Shown: in pieces, positions 24,807 to 37,118 of the stretch | Position numbering within the stretch: the first letter of the stretch is position 1 | How the letters are laid out: each line of letters starts with the position of its first letter | Assembly (NCBI GenBank): GCA_011800805.1 | Contig: MPNW01000186.1 | Span: forward strand, 62,001-126,000 | From: Hirudo medicinalis | Taxonomy: Eukaryota; Annelida; Clitellata; Hirudinida; Hirudinidae | Direction of reading: 5' to 3' | Length of the DNA: 64,000 nt | Notes under the pieces: generated by a model | Databases searched by the model: none | What the model was told of the DNA's origin: nothing | What the model saw: the letters and a program-made list of their open reading frames with translations, nothing else | Made by a program: the position numbers and the translations under genes

Positions 24807-25012
24807 CAAATCATCTAAGTTATGCAACGGACATTAATCAAATAAATAAATAACAGATTCTCTAAGTCATACAGATTATCCATATATTTTCCATCGGCTA
24901 CCAATATCTATATGAGGAGCTATAAATAGATTCTGAATATCCAGACTTCCCTAAAACAAATGCAGCCGAACCCAGACATTTCTTCGTGGCACAACATCGA
25001 ACATAAATTTTA

Positions 25013-25285
25013 TTGGTTACTGTCAAACTCAGAAATTTGCGGAAGTGCACAGATGCAATCAATGATTGGCATCTTGTCAACTTTCTTCAATTGAATCCGC
25101 AGAAATCTGAAATCATGTTCATCGGCACACCTGTTCGCCTAAAAACTATGTCNCTTCAAAAGTCACCTGAAAACCCACCTCTTCAGGACACCAACATGAA
25201 GCTAATGAAGACACAAGGCGCCTCTGACGCTATGCAAATGGCGCATTATAAATTAACTATTATTATTATTATTATTATTGGTTAC
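25013..25285 (+). mobile_element. LINE fragment: reverse transcriptase thumb piece joined to 3' tail with (ATT)n
   Basis: 25013-25140 encodes NLRKCTDAINDWHLVNFLQL and NPQKSEIMFIGTPVRL, the segment following the catalytic FADD box in LINE reverse transcriptases. After an isolated N at 25153 it continues with the ORF end LQKSPENPPLQDT and an (ATT)n tract. The same tail occurs inverted at 42183-42335. The part normally between these segments is missing, and the junction is exactly at the N. Confidence 0.7.
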
Positions 25286-28269
25286 TGTGCTGCAATTAAA
25301 GACAGAGCACGTGCCAAGAAAAGTTAAAGTGTAAGAAATTTATAAAACACTGATATTCACAAAATTTATTTTCAACTAATGTTCATCTTTAAAACTTTAC
25401 TCCCAAAGTTGGGAGAGACTCATCGCAGTCATCGAATTTCAATATATTCAGCATCACCAACACATATGCAGCACGGACCCATCCACTCATTTAATAAGTT
25501 CTTTATATTCATGCATTCTAAGTGATAAAACTTGTTACATTTTGAATAATTTGCAATATCATTAGTAACTTTTCTCTGACATAAACAAATCAATTTTTCA
25601 AACGACTCAATATATACAATTCTCATATCCTGTGAACAGTTTAACAACTCAGCCACATTAATTATTTGTTTATTAATGACATCGTAATACAGTTTTTTAA
25701 TTTTAGTAATATCATTAATTAGGAAAGATGGATCTATTCTGTTTAATATAAGAAATAGTGCTGCACATGCGTAAGAGCCACATAAATGGGTGCCGGAAGC
25801 TTGGCGAGCAAAGGTCTTAATGCCAACGTTAATAATGTTATCTCCAATTCTAAGAAGAGAACTTATTATCTTCCATCCTATGTCATTCACTCTGTCATAT
25901 ATACTGTCACATATATATATACATGATTATTTACATCACTAAATACATTCGTACAACATGTCCAGTGGTCTCCCACATTGATGATCTGGACAAATCTGTA
26001 AAAGTATAAAAATTACTTTGCTTTGTATTCATCATTTTATTTCCTTATATATAAACTGCATATGAAGATTATAACTGCAGATGTAATGATCATTTGCTCA
26101 ATGCATAAATTTGAACATGCATATTCCTATATTTAATTTACATACTTGTTTCTTTCCCCAACAGAAAGAACCTAATCCTGTTAGTTGTGGGCCTGTCAGT
26201 CCATCTGTCAACATGTGGTGGCACTTTACCATAAAGTCATCAACTTCATCAGATGTTAATTCATCTGGCAATCTAAAAATCTAAAAAATATTGGAAACAT
26301 GAAAATAAAAAAAAAGATTTATTGAAGGTTTTAATTTTCATTTGCACATACATATTGAACATAATTTCCTCAACAGGTGATACCACCATATTTTTGCGTG
26401 ATTGATTGCTTTTCAACCTATAAATCAAGTGTAAAGCGAATCAAAATCAAGCATTAAGCTACACTGATTATAATTACAAGGTGAAGCAGTTGAATAAATA
26501 GGAAAATATTGCCAAAGCTATATTTTCAAGCCAAACAAGTATAAGTTCTATAGGCACTAATGATACCAGGTTAAATGATAACAGCTCAACAATCACAAAG
26601 CAATTCAAATTAAATCTAAACAAGACTGGAGTTTTAAAAGTGCTCACAAAAAACTCAACAGAAGCCAATTGTAGCTTAATGTTATTTATGATTATTAGGC
26701 TTGAGATAATGTTAGGAAAACATATAGAAGCTTTTTCAAACTTAAACATAAATATAATGTAACAAACACTAATATTAAACACTCCTACCATATTCACATA
26801 CTGTGATAAATAAAATTCAATTGCCACAAGTTCAGAATAATTGTCCAATCACAATTAAAAAAAAAATAGAACCTCAAAATCTGTAGGACTCATGGCTGAG
26901 AGCGTTGAAGGTGTCTCAACAGTATATTTCCCAAATATCTTTCTTCTTGTGTCATGGTCTTCATATGTCTTTGTTGGCCCTTGCCCTTTCTCTCTCCATA
27001 TTTCTTCCACATCATCCAGATATTCTTTGCCATTTTTTTTACATAGCTTTCTTCAAAATATTGCAAAGTACATTTTGAAAATAATGGGAATAAGTGAATA
27101 TAATCACTTATTATCTTAAAAGAAGCAGGAGAAAAATTATCGCTTTCTTCAGTTGTCTCACTGCAAAAATAAATCTGTGTCGCCCTTTTAAATATATAAT
27201 TGGATGGCGACTTCTCTTTAATTGATTTGATGATGTTCCTGCTTGTTCTCTAATTCAGGAATGTCATGAAATTCATTAAAGATATTTTCATTTCTAAAGA
27301 ATTTTAGAGCATCTTTGCTCATAAAAGCTCCATTTAGTAAAATAAATCCATTTTTGTAAATGAGCAAGGCATCCTGTTAAATATTGTATTTAATGATATT
27401 ATGTACAAATATTATTACTAATTAATTTTTATAAATTTGTTCAATTCTCTTAAAAATGAATTCAGTGCAATTCAGTCATTCAGTGGTTACAGTAGTTGAT
27501 AACTTGTCAAAATGACTAATAAATAAAGCCTGTCAGTTTTAAATATTAATAAATAAGAAAGTATTTACGTCAAGGCTTCTGGATGATACTATACGTGAAA
27601 ATATTGCTAAGGCAGCTCTTTTCCTCATTTTGTTTGTCTCACACCTGGAGACAATCATTTCCATAAATTTTAATTTATTTAAAAATTAAACATTTTATTT
27701 TAAATAATTATAATCATAAAATTTCATTTATAGAAGTCTATAATAACAAGTTCTACAAGTTAACTATAGAGTAACGTGGAAATTCTCTATGATCCGCTTT
27801 TGTAATTAAAAAAAAAATTAAACTAACCTATTGGCAACTGCCTTCATAATATGACAATGGCATAGTCCATGGATTGTATTAGCGGAACTTTCTTCCAATC
27901 TCAGCCCTATTAATCATCATCTTGTAAACGATTTCAAGGTATCTTGAAAGGGTCATTTTGTTGAATGACAATATGCACGTATCTACGAGTGCACTTGAAA
28001 AATCGGTAACAATTTTGTCGGGAAATACAGCCGTTTTACAAAGTGTTCTTGCTGAGGCAAGAAATCTCGACAGTTCCCCCTCAATAGCAAAACTTTTATT
28101 ATTTGTGGTATTTGTGTATAAAATATATGACTTATTACATTTTAAATTTAATTGGAGTGAGATTTGTTTACCAATTTCGCGCCAATTTAACATTTTCGAG
28201 TTTATAAGAAAAACTGTTTATTTTACAATAGTTATATTCGGGTTTATCACTCACAATTCTTATTATTAA

Positions 28270-30138
28270 CCTATTATTTACTTTTAAATTTAAATATTTT
28301 TTTATCTTCAAAGTTGAGAAAAAAAGGCCTAAAGGTTGTTATATAGAGTAACTCGGCTTGATCGTCGAACTGAATTCGCAAAATTTAGGGGCGTTACGTA
28401 ATTCTCAATTTTAGCCAAAACTACGGCAAATTTGAAGCCGAAAAAACTATCAAACTATGAAAAGATATATGTCTAAGATATAATATGTCTGAAAATGAGT
28501 TCCTTAGGTCGTCAATAAATAATGATTTGAGGCTTAAAATGAATGGGATCACTTCGATTTAATTAAACAACTCGCTATTATTTTTATCTTTTCGTTCAAA
28601 ATCTCATGTTTAATACTGTTAAATATTCTGTAAAGTATCTTAAAAGTTTATTTGCACTAAGATCTATATGTTGTAGATACAACATAAATCAATTTCCAAG
28701 TTTTAGGTGTGGCAGTAAAGGATTATGTTTGATAACTCCGGTAATAATGCATTTCAAACGGAGCTGACTGGAAAATTTTAATAATACTTAAACTCTGATT
28801 TTAATACATAAACTGCTAATTTTGGTTATATCTTCTGAAATTTGATTTTGAATGTCGGCATAAACCAAGGCGTAGTCATAGTTGTTTATTTATAGCGTTC
28901 GGCGATGATCCCGTTGCGGGAGCACCGTCCTAATCATCTAGCTATGCAAAGGACGTTAATGAACAATTATTTTCAAGTTAGCCGAGAAAGGTGTTACCAA
29001 GCCACGCTTCATGAAATGCATGTGGATTTGATCTTACAAAGCACTTCAATTCATTTCCAGCCGATTGCATTTTCAGACCAACTTGTTACAATCATAACAA
29101 ATTCCAAAACCTAAGCTTAGCTTACAATTTAAAGTTGCTCTGTGAATTAATGAATTAATTTGCGAGCTATAACTTTTTCACAATTTTCTAACATCCACCG
29201 GAAGTTCCAAAACTTTGGTATTTCTTTTTATTAAGATGTTTTATATATTTTTGAGCAATGACTACATTTTTCTTTTGCATCTTCCCAGTCTCCCGGAGGA
29301 GTGCCTCCATTAATCAAACTTGAATCATCCAAAGTAACAATCACTCCATACTCATTCAAATTGTTCAAATTGCAACAAGCATACTGCTCTACTTCACTTA
29401 TAATTCTAAACTGAGTTAACAGTCACAAGCTCTTGTTACTAATAACAACCACTTTTTATACCAATGAATCCTTAATTTTTTATTACAAAAACTGAACAAT
29501 GCAATCAGTCTTTGCCTATTCGTAAATGTGATCTAATTCTAGAAATGCCTTCCACGTGACAGATTTGTTTGTTTCAAATGTTGGCTAGTGAATTCATTTC
29601 TGCATTTGTGTGAGAAATTTTCAAAGCTGAAGGTTGAGAAATCTTGGTATAGATCAGCATTATCTGATTAATATTTAAAATCTTTTCTTGTTATAGGAAC
29701 CACACGCTTTTCAACGCATTTGATGCAATTTTGTCAGAAATTCATCAGTTTATAGGATCTCTAAGTAGTCTCAAAAACATTTTATTTGTTACTGATATTG
29801 CGCAACCTTCGTTCTGCACAGTGTCATAACTCCACATTAAGTAGCTTTTTATTAATTCACAGCATTTTAATCAATTTAATTTCTTGTACTTTTGGCCAAC
29901 TGATACTTCAGAAGTCCGTAATGTGACACTAGGCTAACAAAAAATTTGGAGACCCAGGGTATATTTTAAGACGAATGTGTAATGGAAAGTGGTGAAGTTG
30001 AATGACATTTTCGTTTGTTGGGAATTATCATTGCAGCTCATTGATGAGACGAAGAAGCTTCTCGAGGTGAGAACAGGAAATTAAACCATCCATCCATTAA
30101 AGTTTGAGAAGCTATCCTCATTATCTGTATGGCTTAAA
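28270..30138. other. Unassigned part of the MULE-like region
   Basis: No coding match between the transposase core and the right-hand 400-bp repeat, apart from a 30-bp exon-like unit on the plus strand at 30037-30066 (acceptor ATCATTGCAG, donor GTGAGA, encoding LIDETKKLLE). A short motif around 28939-28967 (CTATGCAAAGGACGTTAATG) resembles sequences at 22607 and 24819. Confidence 0.4.
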
Positions 30139-30535
30139 GAATCTGGATATTCAGAATCTATTTATAGCTCTTCATATAGGTAGCAGATTGGTAGCCAATG
30201 CAATACATTGATTTTCGTAGTCAATAAGTTTATAAAATTTAAGAATGCACAGAAAATATTAAATTAAAAACTATGTAGAACTATTTTAAATGCTTAAGCA
30301 AAGCGATATTTAATTTCTTAAGTAGATCAGATATTTAAAGTCTTTGTATGATATAAACTTTCACTAATCGCTTTTGTTAATTACAGAACGTTTATTAAAA
30401 TGTATTTATATAAGCGGTTGTTAAATATTTTTTAAAAATTGTAATTCATTATTTACATAATTTATTATTGTAATTTGGGGGCGTGGTTTATTATTGCTTA
30501 CTGTGTCCGTATTGATAATTAACGTGCGATTACTC
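30139..30535 (-). repeat. About 400-bp repeat, inverted partner of 24392-24806
   Basis: Reverse complement aligns with 24392-24806, including the GGGGGCGTGG/CCACGCCCCC block and the AGCGATTAGTG block. It sits between the first exons and the transposase core of the MULE gene, that is in an intron. This favours a separately inserted MITE-like unit over a terminal repeat. Confidence 0.8.
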
Positions 30536-31202
30536 ATTTATTAAAACAAAAATTGCCTTTAAAAAAAACCCAGCAGAACTCAATGTGAAAACGTTATGAA
30601 AACGAATGTCAAAATTCTGCGCAAAATTTAAATAATATTACATATTCAGCAAATAAATTACTAACTGGGTTAGATGTATTTTTCTCTATCCCTGTTCGTT
30701 TGAGTGTCAACAACACCTCTACAGGACAGTCCGCATTTTTTTTATCACTGTGCTGAGTTATGCTGGCAGGAATATAATTTCTATAAGAAAAGATGATAAT
30801 CAAAATGATAATCTAATATACCTTGAACAAGTTTTTTGCTCCAAAGCCTTTGCTAGGGAAAATCTTTTTTCCTCGCAAAGTAATAAGAGATATATTTTCA
30901 TAACATTTGAGCCAGTCTAATGCCTGTTCTTCCGCCTGAAGATTGACATGCATCAACGCTTCCAATCGATGTTCGCTGTCATCGCATGAATCAATTAGGT
31001 ACTTTACTCCAGGTGGTAGAACACTCTGATGGAATGATAACGAAGAATACAACACTTAAGATATTAAACTTAACCTCAGTTATTAATAAAATATTGCTAA
31101 TGAAATACAATAAATGTTGTAAATATTCTTCTCGCTTCTCTTGAACAACCTTCAACTTTTCTGCTATGTTATCGTCGATTGGAGGGGNTTTTGCCGCGTC
31201 TC

Positions 31203-31278
31203 CTCTTCGACCAATCATGTTTCAGCGTTGATATTAATTATTCATGAGTTATTCGTTCAGGTTACAAAAAAAAGTCGC
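31203..31278 (-). repeat. Right terminal inverted repeat copy of the MULE-like element
   Basis: Reverse complement of 23997-24074 and of 46371-46448. It lies directly upstream of the first transposase-gene exon on the minus strand, as in the truncated copy at 46371. Confidence 0.75.
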
Positions 31279-33306
31279 TGGCCGCCTGTTTTTCTCTCGC
31301 TGTTCCTAGAGTCTTTCCTCTGTTTTAGTGTCATTTGCAGCTGTAATCAGACCATTGGATATGTAATTTCTGTGTTGATTACTCCTAACTAATAACTAAA
31401 TAGTTTTATCAATAGTTTCGCATTTTGCCTTCTCTTTTCAATTTGTTGTCTGTTTATGAGTACTGCTCGATATGGACCAATAGCATGTGCTAATGAGTTT
31501 GAATTTGTCCGTGAAGCCCCATCGCGGGCTTATACTAAGTAAAATTCACACTAACGTGTGGGATGGTCAGCAGTCATCACTCATTAGTTTGGTGTACAAC
31601 ATTTTTTACGAAACCCCACGAATGTCCGAACTACCGATGATTTTTGTGTTCACATCTGTATTGATGCAAAATGGGATAAGCTTCACAATCGACTTAAACT
31701 TTACGTATTTTAATGATTAATGTCTCATAATTCCAGGTCGTTGTTCTACTTTAACTTGTGAATAAGGGATTTTTTATGCATTTCGAAACTTTTGTGAAAT
31801 TTGTTAACTGAAAAAGGCCGTATTTAACGTCTGTTTAAGATTTAAAAAAGCTGACATCCGACGAGCAAATATATAATCTTCAGTAATTTGTGTGAAGCCT
31901 ACTTCTGTAAACCCAGCCTGCAAAGCCAAGGAGCGCCCTGGGGTAGGGGCGCTATATAAATGGTAGATCGATTAAAAAGTGCCTTCACAACCCATTTTGA
32001 TACACAAGGCACTCAAAAGATGGGCTAAATACAAATACAAACACATCAGGGACGTCACTTCAGCTTTTCCGGGGGACGAACCCGCTAACAACTTGATGAG
32101 ATGACTTTTTTTGCTTTTAAACAAAAGCCATTGCAAATGACATCCATGATGTATATAACTTGCTTTAAACCTTGGCCTTAATTTGAATGAGGTTTAAGTA
32201 ATCACTTAATTTAGATCAAATTAGTTTAATGCCTTTAAGCATTAAAGTCGCCTACTCCTTTCAGTCGTTTGGAAGTAAAGGTTTCGTCAAAGGTTTTGTG
32301 GTACCAAATCCTCACCAGAGAGGAATAATATATCACCAATCATTTAATGACAAAATGTTTGCTAAGAACAACGCTACAAAAGGTGCACAATTTGAAGCTT
32401 GTGGAGCTGATGATTTCAGGAGACAGAATTCCAGGCTTTTATGACGCGTTTGCTGAAAAATGCAGCCTGCCACTGGAGAACGTGGGTTCTCGATGTTATG
32501 AAAAATTCTGTAATGGTGCAATTAGCAAAACCGTGAACTATTTTGCAGCCACGAGTCGTAAATGAGTCGCCGATGTTCAAGAGTCTCGAGGTCATTGAGT
32601 TTTGGAAATATTCAGATCAAGTGTTGGGAAATTTAATTGGGGACTATTGTCAGTAAGGTGCTTAAAGATATATCCAAGTATTGACAAGGAATCTTAATAA
32701 AAGAAGCACGTAACTTTCCGTAATTAGAACTATTTACGTGTCACCAGAAAAATTAAAAAGGCAATCCAGAACACTTACGATACTAGAGAGTGTGTAGATC
32801 AATAAAATCATAAACTAAATCATAAAATAATCGAAAAAATCAATTATAAGCATGAAAATTTAAGTGTTTCGCAACCATTGTCCACCATTTATAACGATAA
32901 TTATTTATTTACTTTTCTTGTTTATTTTTCAATGGCCGGAAAAAGCTTGTTTATTTGCAAAAAAGTGACGGCATCTCGTTCTGGTGCTCCAATGACTCTC
33001 CGACTTTCTTTACCAAAGAAAACAATATGTTCTTACCAATGAAACATTATCAAATTCAGTCTTGTGGCTCAAGCGGCGCGCCACAAAAAATTGTTCAGGG
33101 TTCCATTAACCATGTTTATTGTTGTATAGTGCTGTATAACTTTAAGGCAATTTTTATATTTTATTGTATCAATAAGCAACAATAAACACCTTTGGAATTA
33201 CAAACACAAAAATGGGCAAGCGACAAATATGTTCAACATTAATTTTGTAAATGTGAACATTCCAATAAATTAGGCAAGCAGAAATGTCTACTTTCGTTAC
33301 TAGCAA
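31279..33306. other. Intergenic DNA without recognised genes
   Basis: Several open frames of 60-85 codons (for example 31487-31720 and 32229-32565) show no family motif or splice-supported continuation. A SINE-like block lies at 31905-31985. Otherwise nothing is recognised. Confidence 0.45.
31905..31985 (+). repeat. Second copy of the SINE-like block seen at 11636-11720
   Basis: Shares ACCCAGCCTGCA, the CCAGGGAGC-like block, GGGTAGGGGCGCTATATAAATGG and a following CAAACTTG/CACAACCC-type stretch with the SNX intron copy. The tRNA-like box A head is missing, as in a 5'-truncated insertion. Confidence 0.55.
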
Positions 33307-35390
33307 CTAATAATGTTTGTTCAGTTTTTCTAAATAGTCCTTGATTTTCGTTATTTCTTTCAAAATCAGGTCCACACGTCCGCTTTCATTTTCCGAAGTC
33401 GATTCCATATCTTCACTTTCTTCTTTGAAATACCTCAAAACATAACAATCATCTACACTTTTAAGTACTCTTCCACCCAATCCAAAGGTTTCGTGCAATT
33501 CGTACAAAATTGAACCAAACTCTGGTTCTCCGACCTGTTTGATGCATCTGCTTCTCCTCCAACGCATCAACACACCACATCCTTGAGCAGACGTAATTTC
33601 AATCTTGGGAAAAGTTCACTACCCACTCTTACAACGAGTTCTGTGTCTGGTTGTCTTATGATGGCTAAAACCAAGATGGCAACAAGAGAGCAGTAAGTTA
33701 TGATGACAGCTTTGAGGAAGACCGCCTTTCCCGCAGATACTTCGACTTCATCAGGCATTTCGTCCAAATTTCCCATTCCGAATACTGCGGCCAAAGTTTT
33801 AAAGGCTACGATGTATAATGGTTTTTCCGCCGATGCGTATTCTGCCAAAAGTATCCTCAAAGCAAAAGAAAATCCAACATAAATAAATATGAAAACAAAT
33901 ATGAAACTGATGAAATATTTGCTTAAGGAGCTCTGCAGAGAAACGACGAACCCGTGCCAGTGACTGCAAAATGAAATGAATAAAGCCGACCTCAACCACC
34001 CAACAATGAAAATAACAGCCACCAATTGAAAGTAACTTTCAGGCAATTTTTGGAAGGCGACAATGAAAACCCACAGAAATATAGATATTAATATCATGAG
34101 GTCAATCCAAGGAAACTCGGAAATGGTTCTGATGAAAGACCTTTTGACGTCACAATTGTACAACATTTTGGACATGGCAACAAATTGGTAAATGGAAAAA
34201 ATAAATGTGAATATTGGCCAAAACAGCCATAAAATTGAGGACAATCCTGGGAGGTGAAGCTCCTTTGTGCAACTTTCGGAGCCATCAACAGATCCGTTTG
34301 AGACGCATAGTAATTTTGAAAAATTGCTGCTAACCGAGTTCATGTTGTACCAGGTGAAAGCGATCATAAATACTGTCTGCAGCAAAAACATGAAGCATCT
34401 GATAAACTTACTGAGCAGGATGTACTGGTCGATTAAATATGTCATGGGTTTGACCATCAGCATTTTAGATGCACGACTTTCACTCACTTCCGAAGAAGCT
34501 ATGATCCTTTCGAGGCACGAAACTTGGAAGGATGTTTGGAAAAACAATTTTGTTGGCTGAATTGTCATAATAGCAAAGTCATCACTGGAATCTTCTTGGG
34601 GTGTTATAGTATCAGGAATGAGATTTGAGACATCATAATTAGTTGCATTATCTGTTGATTTTAGACCTCCTTCAACGTTGAGGATAAGTTCGAAGATTTT
34701 GTGAGCCTGAATACGACATGCGTACTCGATTGAGTTCAAGTTTTTGTTTTCCGCTGACTTCAAAAGGAAATATCTAGAAAGCTTCTCCCTAGGAACGCAT
34801 GAAACAATTGAAGTAAAAATATCCTCCAATTCGTAAAATTCCTTCGGTTTGCAAGAGTAACTGTAAGAGATACAGTGAAAGAGAAATTGAGATTCCACAA
34901 TATTTTGAGTGAGGAATCCGTTATTGGCCATGTAACGGACCGTATCACTATCAAATCTCATGATGAAACGTCTCATGCTTGGTTCGCAACCGAAATCAAC
35001 AAGGCAGCGTGCCATGTGGGAATTTCTTGCCAGCAAAAGGTGGTGCAAAAGCGTTTCTTCTAACAATTGATTTTCATATTCAGAACCAATGCTCCACACA
35101 TGCAATGAATTCAGATACTTTACCGAATCATCCTTTTTTATGTTCTCAAAGGCTTTCGTTTGATCAGCGACAAGATTTTGAACAAAATTTTCTAACATGA
35201 TTTCGGTTTCTCCAGTCGAAAATACGAAAAACTTGAAATAAATTTTTGATTCGTGGTTTTCGTTGTATAAAAACCTCCCAATGGAAGCGATGACTAGCTG
35301 GCTCGTGTGCGAATCCACTATTTTCGTTTCACGTTCATCATTTTCGGCGCCTAACTCTTCCAGTTGGGATTGTATCTGATCATCGTTCAA
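33307..35390 (-). CDS. TRP-like six-transmembrane cation channel, intronless main ORF with a 3' frameshift
   Basis: The main minus-strand frame runs 607 codons from 35390 to 33567 and is open upstream of 35390, where the first codon is TTG. The first in-frame ATG is at 35198, so the true start is unsettled. An N-terminal region of about 300 residues contains ankyrin-like helices (TLLHHLLLARNSHMARCLVD). Six hydrophobic spans follow at about 325-348, 383-405, 426-446, 453-475, 491-515 and 553-578. A pore-loop-like TLAAVFGMGNLDEM lies between the last two, as in TRP channels. After residue 600 the frame stops. An overlapping frame (33573-33307) continues with MRWRRSRCIKQVGEPE and ends in a probable coiled coil (LILKEITKIKDYLEKLNK). 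It may be the true C-terminus reached through a one-base error, a real frameshift or a tiny intron. The subfamily (TRPA- or TRPC-like) cannot be fixed. Lack of introns suggests retroposition or a lineage expansion. Confidence 0.72.
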
Positions 35391-37118
35391 AAGGAGACTT
35401 AAAGTGCTTTTATCGACAAAGATAAAACATTGAAGGTAGGATTTTTTTTTTTAGTTGTTCCAACCCTTGTTGCAACTTTTCTCTCTTCTGGTTTTATCTT
35501 CGTCAAAAAATTTAAATTTTATAAAAACTTCAGACATTCTCAACACTTCCTCCAAATATCGAATTGAAAGAACACCACAGGAGCTTGTTCCTCTCATATG
35601 AACGCACCTAATTGCTCTCGCGAAGCTCGATGGTTGCCAGCTGACTGGCTGCTGAGTTAACTTTTGTGTGACATGAGTTGGAATAATTCAGTGAAATAAT
35701 ATTTTGTTTTATATTGACAAGATTACTTGCAGAAGAAGTTTATTAGATTTACTTTAATAAATTAAGAAGTTTTAAAATTGATCGAATGTACATGTTTGAA
35801 GTTTAAGAGAGATACGAGAAAAATGACTCATTCAAGCAATTTCGCAAACAGTGTAAAATGATGATGCTCAGGCTGCTTATCGTCAATTATGGATTGGAAG
35901 CATGAACCAGTACTTCCACAGCGTTCCACGCTGATAATGATGGACCACGCTATGATGTGCTGTTGTCATTCCAGCGAATCAGCTAAGATCCATACTTAGT
36001 TGCTTGGCAGACTTTTCTCAAGTACAATTTGTACAAATTTAAAATGTTTTCTTGATTAATTCCTTACATTAACGACATTTAATGAGTCAACATTCATATC
36101 TGAATTTCGTCAGCGATGTTAACAAAATATCATTTGAATTTAATGGACTGCCGAGTTTCTTCTCGGAAAACCTGTCAATGAAGTTTTTCGCTTTATCTAT
36201 GAAGGCGAATTATAAATTAGACAAAATATTCTTCGCATTGCTCTCAAAAGGCAAGAAAGAGAATGTGAGAAAAAAGATAATTACGAAAATCATTAAGCAC
36301 TTAATCCGAAATTATTATCAGCCAAATACGAAACTTTAGAATCTCCACATAAATTGATCGTGTGATTAGATCTTGTGATCTATATCTCCTGCTAATAATT
36401 ATTTTAACTTAACTAAAATGCATTAATCTTACAAATATTGTTACGGTCAGAAATTCGTTTATTATTCGTCATTTGCCAGGAATTTTTTAATTTCCCTATT
36501 TATTGGGACTAATAAGCAGAACAATTCTAGAGAAGTAATTTAGTTTATGTGTTTCTTTCCATTATTTTTCAACATCAAGCGTAATTGCTGTAATTCGATA
36601 GAATTAAAAGAGAACCACTCAGAGTGGAAGTTAACTCTCAAAAAGATAACGCAAGCGGCATAAAGAAACCAATGATAGTTTTCAGAGTCGCTCCAATCCA
36701 GGAAGAAATGATCGGCATAAGAAGACCACGAGAGCCCCTCTTAGTCAAAATTCACGTTGGATCTCGCAAGGAAAAAAATCGTTAGGGACATTCGGCTTTT
36801 CACCGTATGCGACCCGCCCCCCGTAAACATTAGGAGATTCAAAGGGCCGAGACATTTGAAAACGGGGGAAACTCCTCTGAGGAATCCCCATGCAATAGGG
36901 TAGGGCAAACTACTATTGCCTCAAACAGACATTAATAAATTGATGCTCCCTCATCTACTGACCAACATTTGTTTTTATTTACTTTATAATTATTTATTAC
37001 ATTATTTTTTATAATTATTAATATATGACTTTATTATTTCAAATTAAAAAAACCAGTTCCAGCCAGTCTTAAGCACAATAATGGGTTGCATTGATAATGA
37101 TGTTAATAATTACAAATA
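35391..37118. other. Intergenic DNA
   Basis: No supported gene. A GC-richer patch at about 36690-36910 (with CGACCCGCCCCCCGTAAAC) stands out from the AT-rich background and may be a repeat remnant. The 85-codon frame at 36082-36339 shows no resemblance to a family. Confidence 0.4.

Larger units (their letters stand above)
25429..31187 (-). pseudogene. Split MULE transposase gene with Ulp1-like and PHD regions
   Basis: Minus-strand pieces, in coding order. 31187-30609: PIDDNIAEKLKVVQEKREEY, PPGVKYLIDSCDDSEHRLEA and KKNADCPVEVLLTLKRT, resembling CARF-like DNA-binding regions. 28193-27890: transposase core with IVTDFSSALVD, likely holding the first catalytic Asp. 27878-27832: HGLCHCHIMKAVANR. 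27641-27573: RKRAALAIFSRIVSSRSLD. 27375-27200 and 27158-26880: further blocks such as GKYTVETPSTLSAMSPTDFE. 26285-26145: a diverged block. 25995-25429: VQIINVGDHWT, then THLCGSYACAALFL, a Ulp1/C48-like His and Cys context, and a PHD-like CNKFYHLEC. Single-base shifts near 27885 and 27040 show decay. Presence of these parts in one gene is known for some MULEs. That they formed one protein here is inferred from order and strand. Confidence 0.6.
23997..31278 (-). mobile_element. Decayed Mutator-like (MULE, Phantom/Foldback-type) DNA transposon
   Basis: An about 76-bp sequence (CGACTTTTTATTGTAACCTG..GATTGGTCGAAGAG) occurs at 23997-24074 and inverted at 31203-31278, bracketing 7.3 kb. A third copy begins the truncated element at 46371. 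Inside, a split minus-strand gene shows transposase, peptidase-like and zinc-finger parts of the kind carried by animal MULEs of the Phantom group. Frameshifts and stops interrupt it. A second inverted pair (24392-24806 and 30139-30535) lies within the element. No matching target-site duplication was found at the outer ends, so the exact limits and whether both ends belong to one insertion remain uncertain. Confidence 0.6.

Noticed and set aside
24392..30535. Reading the 400-bp inverted repeats as the terminal inverted repeats of the MULE
   Set aside because: The right copy lies between transposase-gene exons, and a better terminal pair exists outside it at 23997 and 31278.
32229..32565. Two overlapping 71-72-codon ORFs on the plus strand
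   Set aside because: No family motif, no splice-supported extension, and frames overlap each other; insufficient for a gene call.
36082..36339. 85-codon ORF
   Set aside because: Lys/Phe/Ile-rich as expected from AT-rich non-coding DNA; no homologue recognised.
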